DNA of 64,000 nucleotides from Chryseobacterium limigenitum (GTDB lineage Bacteria; Bacteroidota; Bacteroidia; Flavobacteriales; Weeksellaceae): contig NZ_FPKW01000004.1 in the NCBI RefSeq assembly GCF_900114875.1, positions 186,001 through 250,000 of the forward strand, in the 5' to 3' direction. Shown here in pieces: positions 51,350-59,437 of this stretch (the first letter of the stretch is position 1; each line of letters begins with the position of its first letter). The notes beneath the pieces were generated by a model, which did no database searches, had not been told where the DNA came from, and was given only the letters and a program-made list of their open reading frames with translations. Both the position numbers and the translations under genes were made by a program.

Positions 51350-53596
51350 ATGACAACTAAAAAGTTATGGACCTGGCTTGCTGCCGTTATTATCGGATCA
51401 TTTGCCGTTTTGATTTACTACGGTGTAGATATTTACAGGAAAATCCCTCCGGTTCCCGATAAAGTTGTTACAGCTGATGGAACAGTTATGGCAACAGGGC
51501 AAGATATAAAAGATGGTCAAAATGTTTGGCAGTCGATCGGTGGACAGACTGTTGGGAGTATTTGGGGGCACGGAGCCTATATTGCACCCGATTGGAGCGC
51601 AGATTACCTTCATCGCGAATCTCTGCTTTTATTAGATGAATTGGCAAAAAAAGACGGGAAAACTTATAAAGATCTTCCCGATGATGAGCAGGCAAGATAT
51701 AAGGTACTTCTGAAAAGAGAAATCCGAAAAAACACTTTAGATGAGGCAACTCAGACGATTGTAATTTCTCCTGAAAGAGCTAAAGTACAGGCAGAATTAG
51801 CAGAATATTATGCTAAGATATTTATGAATGATGCGGAGATGAATCAGCTTCGTGACCATTATGCCATTCCTAAAAATACAGTGAAAACTGAGGAGAGGAT
51901 GGCAAAAATGAATGCTTTTTTCTCTTGGGCAGCCTGGGTTTGTATCACAGATCGTCCCGGAGACACAGGAATTACATACACCAACAATTGGCCTCATGAT
52001 GAACTGATAGGAAATATTCCTCCACCATCGCTGCATTTGTGGTCTGGATTCAGTGTATTAATGTTATTAGGTTGCGTTGGGTTGTTGGTTTTCTATCACG
52101 CTAAAAATAAAGAAGAAGAGATCAGTGAAATGCTTCCATTGGAAGATCCTTTGAGAAGTATGAAACCTACAGCCTCGATGCGTGCAACTTTAAAATACAT
52201 TTGGGTTGTTGCTTTATTGATTTTAGTGCAAATGTTTGCAGGTGTCATCACAGCGCATTACGGAGTTGAAGGAAGTGGGTTCTATGGTTTTCCGCTCGAT
52301 GAGTTTTTACCGCAGTCAATTTCGAGAAGCTGGCATGTGCAATTAGCTATTTTCTGGATTGCAACTTCTTGGTTAGCGACAGGATTATACATCGCTCCTG
52401 CAGTTTCAGGATACGAGCCAAAATATCAGGTTTTGGGTGTCAATATTTTGTTTGGAGCCCTATTGATCGTAGTTTTTGGCTCATTAGCCGGACAATGGTT
52501 AGGCGTGATGCAAAAGTTGGGCTATGTAGATAATTTCCTTTGGGGACATTCTGGTTATGAGTATGTAGAATTGGGAAGAATTTGGCAGATCTTATTGTTA
52601 GTGGGATTAATTCTTTGGTTAATTTTAATGGTAAGAGCTCTTTTACCAGCATTGAAAAAGAAAGATGGCGACAGACATTTATTATTACTCTTTACACTTT
52701 CCGCAGTGGCAATCGCATTATTTTATGGTGCAGGATTGATGTATGGAAGACAAACCCACATGGCAATTGCAGAATATTGGAGATGGTGGGTGGTTCATCT
52801 TTGGGTAGAAGGATTCTTTGAAGTATTTGCAACCGTTGTAGCTGCGTTTTTATTTACGAGATTAGGATTACTAAGATTAAAAGCAGCAACTCACGCAGTA
52901 TTATTTTCTACAATTATTTTCCTTGCCGGAGGTATTTTGGGGACGTTCCACCATTTATATTTCAGTGCAACACCAACAGCAGTTCTGGCTTTGGGAGCAA
53001 CATTTAGTGCACTCGAAATTGTTCCGTTGGTTTTAATAGGATTTGAAGCGTATCAAAATTACCAAATTAGTAAATCTACCAAATGGATCAAAGCGTATAA
53101 GTGGCCAATTTACTGTTTCATTGCAATGTGTTTCTGGAATTTCTTAGGAGCAGGTATTTTCGGATTTGCCATTAATCCACCGATAGCATTGTACTATATT
53201 CAAGGGCTTAATACCACTGCAGTTCACGGCCATGCTGCACTATTTGGAGTGTATGGAATCCTGGGAATTGGTTTGATGATGTTTATGTTGAGAGGATTGT
53301 ATCCGGACAGAGAATGGAATGATAAACTGATCGGTTGGGCTTTTTGGTTAACTAATATCGGATTATTGGTGATGGTAACCATCAGTTTGCTGCCGATAGG
53401 AATTATGCAATCTGTAGCCTCAATTAAAGAAGGGTATTGGTATGCACGTTCCGCCGAATTTATGCAAACCGATATGATGCATACATTGAGATGGCTACGT
53501 GTTCCGGGTGATATTTTATTGGCAATAGGAGAAATGCTGTTAGTAATTTTCATTATCGGACTGAAAACCGGCTGGTCTTTAAAAGATAAAAGATAA
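51350..53596 (+). CDS. norZ: Quinol-dependent nitric oxide reductase (qNOR)
   Basis: A 748-residue membrane enzyme reducing NO to N2O with quinol. The N-terminal 220 residues with a 'GQNVWQSIGGQTVGSIWGHGAYIAPDWSADYLHRE' segment (in part: GGQTVGSIWGHGAYIAPDW) are the cytochrome-c-like periplasmic domain found only in qNOR, without a haem c motif. The catalytic part has 12 or more hydrophobic helices and the His set in 'RWWVVHLWVEGFFEVF' (with the conserved Glu), 'GTFHHLYF' and 'VHGHAALFGVYG'. It needs no separate NorC subunit. It follows ric and is followed by a strong terminator. Confidence 0.96.
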   Translation: MTTKKLWTWLAAVIIGSFAVLIYYGVDIYRKIPPVPDKVVTADGTVMATGQDIKDGQNVWQSIGGQTVGSIWGHGAYIAPDWSADYLHRESLLLLDELAKKDGKTYKDLPDDEQARYKVLLKREIRKNTLDEATQTIVISPERAKVQAELAEYYAKIFMNDAEMNQLRDHYAIPKNTVKTEERMAKMNAFFSWAAWVCITDRPGDTGITYTNNWPHDELIGNIPPPSLHLWSGFSVLMLLGCVGLLVFYHAKNKEEEISEMLPLEDPLRSMKPTASMRATLKYIWVVALLILVQMFAGVITAHYGVEGSGFYGFPLDEFLPQSISRSWHVQLAIFWIATSWLATGLYIAPAVSGYEPKYQVLGVNILFGALLIVVFGSLAGQWLGVMQKLGYVDNFLWGHSGYEYVELGRIWQILLLVGLILWLILMVRALLPALKKKDGDRHLLLLFTLSAVAIALFYGAGLMYGRQTHMAIAEYWRWWVVHLWVEGFFEVFATVVAAFLFTRLGLLRLKAATHAVLFSTIIFLAGGILGTFHHLYFSATPTAVLALGATFSALEIVPLVLIGFEAYQNYQISKSTKWIKAYKWPIYCFIAMCFWNFLGAGIFGFAINPPIALYYIQGLNTTAVHGHAALFGVYGILGIGLMMFMLRGLYPDREWNDKLIGWAFWLTNIGLLVMVTISLLPIGIMQSVASIKEGYWYARSAEFMQTDMMHTLRWLRVPGDILLAIGEMLLVIFIIGLKTGWSLKDKR

Positions 53597-53614
53597 TCAA
53601 TTATTTAATCCTGA

Positions 53615-53645
53615 GAACTGCCACTTTTGTAGTGGTGGTTCTTTT
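53615..53645 (+). terminator. Rho-independent terminator after norZ
   Basis: GAACTGCCACT (53615-53625) and AGTGGTGGTTC (53631-53641) form an 11-pair stem with one mismatch and a five-base loop, followed by TTTT. It separates the ric-norZ operon from the hemerythrin gene. Confidence 0.85.
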
Positions 53646-53657
53646 AAATTTTAAAAT

Positions 53658-54110
53658 ATGAAAAGAAACGAAAACTTAGTCCCGCTTTCCCGAGATCATC
53701 ATTTCGGATTGCTTTGTAGCTGGAAAATTCGTCAAGGGATCAAAAAGAATGTTTCTTATGACAGAATAAAAAAATACATCAATTACTATTGGCAGGAAAA
53801 TCTGAGTCGTCATTTTGAAATCGAAGATCTCGTACTTCCCGAAACTGAAAACAATATTCTTCAGATTCAGATGGAAAAAGAACACATCGAGATCCGTAAG
53901 TTGATCAATACTATTAATCAAACTAACGATATCCGTATTTTAGGAGATTTTGCGAATGCTTTAAGCAATCATATTCGTTTCGAAGAGCGGATGTATTTTC
54001 CTCATTTAGAAGAACATTTATCTGATGTGAAACTGAATAATATTGGAGCTCAACTTGAGCAAATACATCAAAAAGAAAATGATTTTTATCAAGATGAATT
54101 CTGGAAATAA
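53658..54110 (+). CDS. Hemerythrin-like protein
   Basis: A 150-residue four-helix protein with iron-ligand histidines and glutamates in 'LSRDHHFGLLCSWKIR', 'LSRHFEIEDLVLPE', 'MEKEHIEIRKLI' and 'LSNHIRFEERMYFPHLEEHL' (in part), the HHE pattern. It may bind O2 or NO. It has no second domain, unlike the DUF438-type protein at 45860. It lies 16 bases downstream of the norZ terminator, so some read-through may still express it. Confidence 0.88.
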   Translation: MKRNENLVPLSRDHHFGLLCSWKIRQGIKKNVSYDRIKKYINYYWQENLSRHFEIEDLVLPETENNILQIQMEKEHIEIRKLINTINQTNDIRILGDFANALSNHIRFEERMYFPHLEEHLSDVKLNNIGAQLEQIHQKENDFYQDEFWK

Positions 54111-54133
54111 ATTATTGAATTTAAATTAAAAAC

Positions 54134-54358
54134 ATGAGCATTCATATTCAATCACGATTGGGCGACTATCTTTATTTGGCGATGGGTGACTGTAACGGCC
54201 ATAAAGTTGTAATAGCAGTTGGTTACACTTATGGTTACGCAGATAAAAAAGCTAAACAATTTGAAGAAGCAAGTCAGGGAACGGTAAAATATATTGATAT
54301 TTCAGTCGTGAAATCTGGTGATAAAGAAAAATGCAAAACTTTGAAAAAATTGGTTTGA
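54134..54358 (+). CDS. Small hypothetical protein
   Basis: A 74-residue basic protein of unknown family. The centre, 'LYLAMGDCNGHKVVIAVGYTYGYADKKAKQF' (quoted in part: DCNGHKVVIAVGYTYGY), suggests alternating strands, followed by a helix and a Lys-rich tail. There is no signal peptide. It lies 23 bases after the hemerythrin gene and 48 before the modA promoter; nothing in the sequence gives a function. Confidence 0.6.
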   Translation: MSIHIQSRLGDYLYLAMGDCNGHKVVIAVGYTYGYADKKAKQFEEASQGTVKYIDISVVKSGDKEKCKTLKKLV

Positions 54359-54382
54359 TCTTACAAATCCCCACAAAATATT

Positions 54383-54413
54383 TTTGAATTTTCAATGGAT
54401 AGCCTTATCTTTG
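54383..54413 (+). promoter_or_regulatory. Promoter of modABC with downstream operator (site b)
   Basis: TTTG (54383-54386), 19 bases, then TATCTTTG (54406-54413) is a full Bacteroidota -33/-7 promoter. A palindrome of the window-wide type lies just after it, from 54413: a degenerate left arm GAAAAGGAT (54413-54421), spacer AAGAAA, right arm GTCTTATTT (54428-54436). At this place a bound protein would block initiation, as ModE does with modABC in other bacteria. Confidence 0.7.
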
Positions 54414-54460
54414 AAAAGGATAAGAAAGTCTTATTTTAAATCTTTCTTTTCGTTTATTTT

Positions 54461-55264
54461 ATGAAAAATTGGATTTATTTAAGACTTTCTTTTTGCTTAT
54501 TTTTAGCAACAATTTTAATGTTAAATTGTAAAAAAACTGAATCTGATTTTACAAAAAAGGCGACACAAAACTTTACAATTTCAGTTGCAGCAGCAGCTAA
54601 TCTTCGGGATGTTTTGGAAGAATTGAAACAGATTTATATGAAAGAAAATCCTGATAAAAAAGTCGAAATTACTTTTGGTTCGTCGGGTTTGCTGGTTCAG
54701 CAGATTTTAAATGGAGCACCTTTCGATTTGTTTCTGTCAGCCGATTCTTCTTTTCCAGATAAGTTAAAAAGTAAAAATAAAACTTCTGGAAATTCTGAAA
54801 TTTACACCTTTGGAAAAGTGGCTTTATGGAGTTCAAAAGCCAATGTTTCCAAAGGTTTGAAACTGATTTTAAATCCTGAAATAAAAAAAATCGCCATCGC
54901 CAATCCAGATCTTGCACCTTATGGAAAAAATACGGTCGAAGCTTTGAAAAAAATGGGAATTTATTCTCAAATTGAAAACAAAATTGTTTGGGCAGAAAAT
55001 ATCAATCAGTCCGCACAATTTGCTTCAACAGGAAACGCAGATATCGCATTCATCGCACTTTCCAATGCAAAGAACAAAGGAATGATGACACGAGGAAATT
55101 TCTACGAATTATCAGCAAGCGAATGTTTACCAATCGCCCAAAGCGGAATTGTTTTGAAAAGTAAAAATCAAACCGAAGCAAAAGATTTTTTTGATTTTAT
55201 TAAAAGTAAAAAAGCCAGCCAAACTTGGGAAAAGTACGGTTATCAAACAAAAATTTCAAAGTAA
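54461..55264 (+). CDS. modA: Molybdate-binding lipoprotein ModA
   Basis: A 267-residue periplasmic binding protein for molybdate and perhaps tungstate, with lipobox 'LMLNC' near residue 22. 'TISVAAAANLRDVLEELKQIY' and 'VEITFGSSGLLVQQILNGAPFDLFLSADSSFPDKLK' (in part: GSSGLLVQQI, NGAPFDLFLSADSSFP) are the ModA hallmarks, and 'LAPYGKNTVEALKKMG' follows. It directly precedes modB (stop and start adjacent). Confidence 0.95.
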   Translation: MKNWIYLRLSFCLFLATILMLNCKKTESDFTKKATQNFTISVAAAANLRDVLEELKQIYMKENPDKKVEITFGSSGLLVQQILNGAPFDLFLSADSSFPDKLKSKNKTSGNSEIYTFGKVALWSSKANVSKGLKLILNPEIKKIAIANPDLAPYGKNTVEALKKMGIYSQIENKIVWAENINQSAQFASTGNADIAFIALSNAKNKGMMTRGNFYELSASECLPIAQSGIVLKSKNQTEAKDFFDFIKSKKASQTWEKYGYQTKISK

Positions 55265-55948
55265 ATGCTTGATCAGGATTTTATTTACACTTTATTACTC
55301 ACCGGAAAATTAGCGTTGATAACAACAACGATTCTGATATTCATCGGTGTTCCGATTGCATATTGGCTTACTTATTCAAAGTTTAAATTGAAATTTATCG
55401 CCGAAACTTTAATCTGTATGCCAATGGTTTTGCCACCAACAGTGATGGGATATTACTTGTTGGTCGCCTTCAGCCCCGAAAATGCATTCGGAAATGTTTT
55501 GCAGGAATTTTTTGATGTTCGCCTCGCATTTTCCTTTAACGGAATTGTGGTTGCGAGCATTATCGCGAATCTTCCGTTTATGATTCAGCCTTTGCAGAAC
55601 GGCTTTTCTGCATTGAATGATGATTTGCGCCAAATTTCTTACACTATGGGAAAATCTAAAATTACAACTCTATTTAAAGTTCTTATTCCTAATGTCAAAA
55701 CGTCTGTTATTACAGGAATTGCGCTCACTTTTGCCCATTGCATCGGTGAATTTGGTATTGTCATTATGGTCGGCGGAAATATTCCTAAAGAAACAAGAAT
55801 CGCTTCTGTCGCGATTTACGACCAGGTTCAGGCGCTGAATTTTGAAGTTGCAAACCGTTATGCATTCATACTTTTCATCGTTTCGTTTTTGATTTTATTG
55901 TTGATTTATGGTATCAATCGAAAAATTAATTTTACCACTTTCCGATGA
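55265..55948 (+). CDS. modB: Molybdate ABC transporter permease ModB
   Basis: A 227-residue membrane permease with five to six hydrophobic helices and the 'YTMGKSKITTLFKVLIPNVKTSVITGIALTFAHCIGEFG' (in part: ITGIALTFAHCIGEFG) EAA-type loop that contacts the ATPase. Start adjacent to the modA stop, and its end overlaps modC by four bases (ATGA), so all three genes are co-translated. Confidence 0.95.
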   Translation: MLDQDFIYTLLLTGKLALITTTILIFIGVPIAYWLTYSKFKLKFIAETLICMPMVLPPTVMGYYLLVAFSPENAFGNVLQEFFDVRLAFSFNGIVVASIIANLPFMIQPLQNGFSALNDDLRQISYTMGKSKITTLFKVLIPNVKTSVITGIALTFAHCIGEFGIVIMVGGNIPKETRIASVAIYDQVQALNFEVANRYAFILFIVSFLILLLIYGINRKINFTTFR

Positions 55949-56568
55949 TTGAATTGAATATAAAACATCAGATTTTCACTTCTTCCGGAAGCAAATTTCT
56001 GGAGGTAAGTGAAGTGATTGAAAAGGGAAGTTTTATTCACATTTCGGGCGATTCCGGAATTGGAAAAACCACTTTTTTCAAGATTTTAGCAGGAATTATT
56101 ACTCCGAATTTTGGCATTATTAAAGTCAATAATTCCATTTTGTTAGATACCGAAAACCGAATTTTTCTGTCTCCTCAAAAGCGAAATATTTCGATAATGT
56201 TCCAGAATTACGCGTTGTTTCCGAATATGACGGTAAAGCAAAATATCGCTTTTGCACAAAAAGACAAAAACCTAGAAATAATCGATTATTATTTAGAAAA
56301 ATTTAATCTGAAAATTCTGGAAAATGTTTTTCCTTCAAAGCTTTCTGGCGGACAACAGCAAAGAGTTGCCTTAGCGAGAGCGTTGGCTCAAAATGCCGAA
56401 ATTATTTTGCTTGACGAACCACTATCAGCTGTTGATGCATCTTTACGACACTCGATGATGGAAGAAATTTTGAAAATTAATCAAGATAAAGATTCGACGA
56501 TTTTTATGATCAGTCATAACCAAGGCGAATTTCAAAATGTTAGTTTCAAAAATTTGATAATCAGTTAA
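55945..56568 (+). CDS. modC: Molybdate ABC transporter ATPase ModC, short form
   Basis: A 207-residue ATPase with Walker A 'GDSGIGKTT' (residues 35-43), signature 'LSGGQQQRVALARAL' near 117 and Walker B 'IILLDEPLSAVD'. It has only the ATPase domain and lacks the C-terminal MOP domain of E. coli-type ModC (about 350 residues), as is common in Bacteroidota. Molybdate feedback must then come from elsewhere. No further transport gene follows before the hmuY leader. Confidence 0.94.
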   Translation: MIELNIKHQIFTSSGSKFLEVSEVIEKGSFIHISGDSGIGKTTFFKILAGIITPNFGIIKVNNSILLDTENRIFLSPQKRNISIMFQNYALFPNMTVKQNIAFAQKDKNLEIIDYYLEKFNLKILENVFPSKLSGGQQQRVALARALAQNAEIILLDEPLSAVDASLRHSMMEEILKINQDKDSTIFMISHNQGEFQNVSFKNLIIS

Positions 56569-56750
56569 TATAAAGTTTTTATCCTCTAAACTTTATTCAT
56601 CATTAAATTTTAATAATTCTTTATTTTCTTCATAAAACTGCTTTGAAATTTAAAATAAGACAAAAATGTCTTATTTATGATTCTTATCATATTGCTATTT
56701 TTATTAAGTATAAATAAAATTAATTTCTTTGTAAAAATAATTTATACATT
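56569..56750. promoter_or_regulatory. Leader of the hmu operon with palindromic operator (site c)
   Basis: AAATAAGAC (56653-56661), spacer AAAAAT, GTCTTATTT (56668-56676): a perfect nine-base palindrome. Downstream, TTTCTTTG (56724-56731) is one base off the -7 consensus, 59.5 bases from the centre; TATTTTTA (56696-56703) is another candidate at 31.5. An A+T-rich hairpin, TAAAGTTT (56571-56578) with AAACTTTA (56588-56595), may end the mod transcript just before. Confidence 0.7.
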
Positions 56751-57365
56751 ATGAAATTAAAATCAATTTTTGCTCTTTTATTAGTGCTTCTAATTTTCAC
56801 TTCATGTAGCAGTAGCGACGATAGAGAAGAAGATATTGCAACAGCAGGAGAAATCAAAACGCATCAATTTTTAGATGCAAGATCGTACACCAACTGGATT
56901 TATTTTTCATTTTCAAAAAATGAAATTGTTACCGTTTCAGATCCTCAAAATGATAATAATTGGGACATCGCTTTCCACAGAGGTGATGTAAAACTGAATG
57001 GTGGAAAATCTGGAAAAGGGAGTGGCGAAGCAATCAACACAAACAAAACTGAATGGAACTCCATCATTTCTGCACCAACTTCCGGATACGTGAAAGACGA
57101 AATTGGAAAAATCACAACTGCGTTTACAGGAACTGGAATCACGGAGGAAGATCAACCGTTTTCTCAAACTTTAACAACTTGGTTAACAGTCGATACAAGC
57201 AGTCCGCCACCAAAATATACGGTTCATAATTTTGTGTATGTTGTGAAATCGGCTTCTGGAAAATTTGTGAAACTACAGATTTACGATAATAAAAGTGCAA
57301 CAAACACTGCTGGTCACGTAAGTTTCAAATACCAATACAATGCTGAAGGCGGTTCTGCTTTTTAA
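56751..57365 (+). CDS. hmuY: HmuY-like haem-binding lipoprotein
   Basis: A 204-residue lipoprotein (lipobox 'IFTSC', Cys19). The 'ARSYTNWIYFSFSKNEIVTV' and 'NNWDIAFHRGDVKLNGGKSG' stretches and 'YVVKSASGKFVKLQIYDNKS' near residue 165 match the HmuY family, which takes haem from host or environmental sources at the surface and hands it to HmuR. The axial ligand residues cannot be read with certainty. It is first in the operon, ahead of a stem-loop and hmuR. Confidence 0.88.
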   Translation: MKLKSIFALLLVLLIFTSCSSSDDREEDIATAGEIKTHQFLDARSYTNWIYFSFSKNEIVTVSDPQNDNNWDIAFHRGDVKLNGGKSGKGSGEAINTNKTEWNSIISAPTSGYVKDEIGKITTAFTGTGITEEDQPFSQTLTTWLTVDTSSPPPKYTVHNFVYVVKSASGKFVKLQIYDNKSATNTAGHVSFKYQYNAEGGSAF

Positions 57366-57396
57366 AATCAACAAATTAATCTCGGGTTATTGAATG

Positions 57397-57431
57397 AAAT
57401 GAATTGTTGGATATGTTTCAGCAATTCATTT
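57397..57431 (+). promoter_or_regulatory. Stem-loop between hmuY and hmuR
   Basis: AAATGAATTGTTG (57397-57409) pairs with CAGCAATTCATTT (57419-57431), 13 pairs with one G-T, around a nine-base loop. It lies just before the hmuR start region. Such a structure can partly terminate, or shield the 3' end of hmuY mRNA, giving more HmuY than HmuR. Confidence 0.6.
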
Positions 57432-57439
57432 AAAAAAGA

Positions 57440-59437
57440 ATGGAGATGCTAAAAAAACTGATAATTCTTCCACTGATATTTCTTTCAAATATTCTCTGGT
57501 CTCAGACTGAAAATCTTTCCGAAAAACAAGAACAATACAAAGATATTGAGCAAGTTGTAGTAACGGCGACAAGAACCGAAAGAAAACTGAAAGACGTTCC
57601 TGTAACCGCACAAGTCATCACTTCTGAAGCGATTGAGAAATCGAAAATGGCAAATTTTCGTGATTTTATGGAGCAAGAATTGGCGGGTGTAGAATTTACT
57701 AATAATGGTGGTCACGCAAACATCAATATGATGGGATTTGGCGGGAAATATGTTCTTTTTCTGATTGACGGCGAAAGAATGGCAGGGGAAACTTTTGATA
57801 ATATCGATTACAACAGAATTGATATGAACAACATCGAGCGTGTGGAAATCGTGAAAGGAGCGTCGTCTTCTTTGTACGGCTCCAATGCGATTGGTGGTGT
57901 CATCAATATCATTACTAAAAAGCTTAAAAAACCTTTGCAGATCAGTGCTTCGGCTTTATACGGAAGCAATAAAGATCAGAATTACAATTTAACTTTCGGA
58001 ACAAAACAAAAATGGGGAAGTGCAGGTTTTTCAGCGTTTTATAAAAGCAGAGATCCTTATTTATTGACTGATACAGAAGCGTTGAAACAAGAATACACCC
58101 ACGGAAATATTGTGGAACAAAAACTGAGCAGTACCTACATTGCTGGATATACAGATTACGGTTTCAGTCCGAATGTTTCCATAAAAATTACGCCAAAAAT
58201 CCAGACAGAAATCAATACAGGTTTTTACTTTCAGGAGAGAAATACGGGTGGTTTGGATGGCTTTAAAGTTCGGGATCAGTTTCATAATTTCAGAACTGGG
58301 ATGAAGACAAGTTTTCAGCTTCGCGAGAACAGCAATTTGGTTGTATCAGAAAGTTATGATGAGTATCAGAAATTCGATTTTTATAAATTATTAAATCAAA
58401 AAGATAAAAACTACGAGAACAAAATCTGGCGAGTTGGTTCCATTTACGATGTTCAACTTTTCGGAAAACATTCTTTGGTTGCCGGTGCAGAAGCTTTTTC
58501 TGAAGATTTGTTCACATTTATGTTTGTGAGTGATGGTTCTGGTGCGAAAAGAGATGCTCAGAATTATTCACTTTTCACACAGCAGGAATGGAAATTGGCA
58601 GATGCTTTTACCTTGGTTACAGGTGCGAGATACGATTATCATTCACAATTCAAAGGACATCCGACTTTTCGTTTGTCGGGAATGTACAAAGTCAATAAAA
58701 ATATGACTCTTCGAGGTGGATATTCCGGAGGTTTCCGAGCACCGACGCTGAAAGAATTGTACACCGATTGGTTTCATCCTTATGGTGGCGGTTTTCAGAT
58801 CATTGGAAACAACAATATGAAAGCGGAGAAAAGCAACAATTTCAATATTTCTTCGGACTTAAATTTCAAAAAACTGAACATCACATTGATGGCTCAATAT
58901 TCCAAAATTCAGGACAAAATCAATGCAAATTGGGTTTCCAGCGATACCGTTCAGTACATAAATGTTGGGAAAACCGATGTTTTCAGCAGTGAAGTTTCTT
59001 TGTCTTATCGTTTGAGAAAATCATTGTTGTTGAAAGGTGCCTATACTTATGTTTATGAAAATCCACAAAAAAGATCGATAACAAGACCGCATACAGCGAC
59101 TGTGAGAGCGGATTATACTTTGGATTTTCTCAAAAAATATGCGCCAACAATTAGTTTCAGTGGAAAATATTTCAGCAGTATGAATACGTTCGGAACTGCG
59201 GATATCACAGATGTTGATAACACAACGGGAATCGATACGCACACAGAAGAATACAAAATTTACTACGAGCCATATTCGATCTGGCGATTGCAGTTGTCTG
59301 CGCCTTTGCTTTTCAATTTTACAGCAAGCGCAGGAATCAATAATTTATTTGATTATAAAACCAAATTTTCAAGTTTTTACTCCAGCATTTCGCCTGGCAG
59401 AACATATTATATAGGATTAAAATGGGATCTCAATTAA
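57440..59437 (+). CDS. hmuR: TonB-dependent haem receptor, HmuR-like
   Basis: A 665-residue outer-membrane receptor: signal peptide (residues 1-22, ending ILWSQ), plug domain with 'VVVTATRTERKLKDVPVTAQVIT' (in part) and 'VEIVKGASSSLYGSNAIGGVINIITKK' (in part: GASSSLYGSNAIGG), then the barrel with 'YSGGFRAPTLKELYTDW', the FRAP form of the haem-receptor motif, and a final 'RTYYIGLKWDLN'. Start ATG may be 57440 or 57446. The hmuS start lies inside its last codons (16-base overlap), which ties it to the haem operon. Confidence 0.9.
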   Translation: MEMLKKLIILPLIFLSNILWSQTENLSEKQEQYKDIEQVVVTATRTERKLKDVPVTAQVITSEAIEKSKMANFRDFMEQELAGVEFTNNGGHANINMMGFGGKYVLFLIDGERMAGETFDNIDYNRIDMNNIERVEIVKGASSSLYGSNAIGGVINIITKKLKKPLQISASALYGSNKDQNYNLTFGTKQKWGSAGFSAFYKSRDPYLLTDTEALKQEYTHGNIVEQKLSSTYIAGYTDYGFSPNVSIKITPKIQTEINTGFYFQERNTGGLDGFKVRDQFHNFRTGMKTSFQLRENSNLVVSESYDEYQKFDFYKLLNQKDKNYENKIWRVGSIYDVQLFGKHSLVAGAEAFSEDLFTFMFVSDGSGAKRDAQNYSLFTQQEWKLADAFTLVTGARYDYHSQFKGHPTFRLSGMYKVNKNMTLRGGYSGGFRAPTLKELYTDWFHPYGGGFQIIGNNNMKAEKSNNFNISSDLNFKKLNITLMAQYSKIQDKINANWVSSDTVQYINVGKTDVFSSEVSLSYRLRKSLLLKGAYTYVYENPQKRSITRPHTATVRADYTLDFLKKYAPTISFSGKYFSSMNTFGTADITDVDNTTGIDTHTEEYKIYYEPYSIWRLQLSAPLLFNFTASAGINNLFDYKTKFSSFYSSISPGRTYYIGLKWDLN

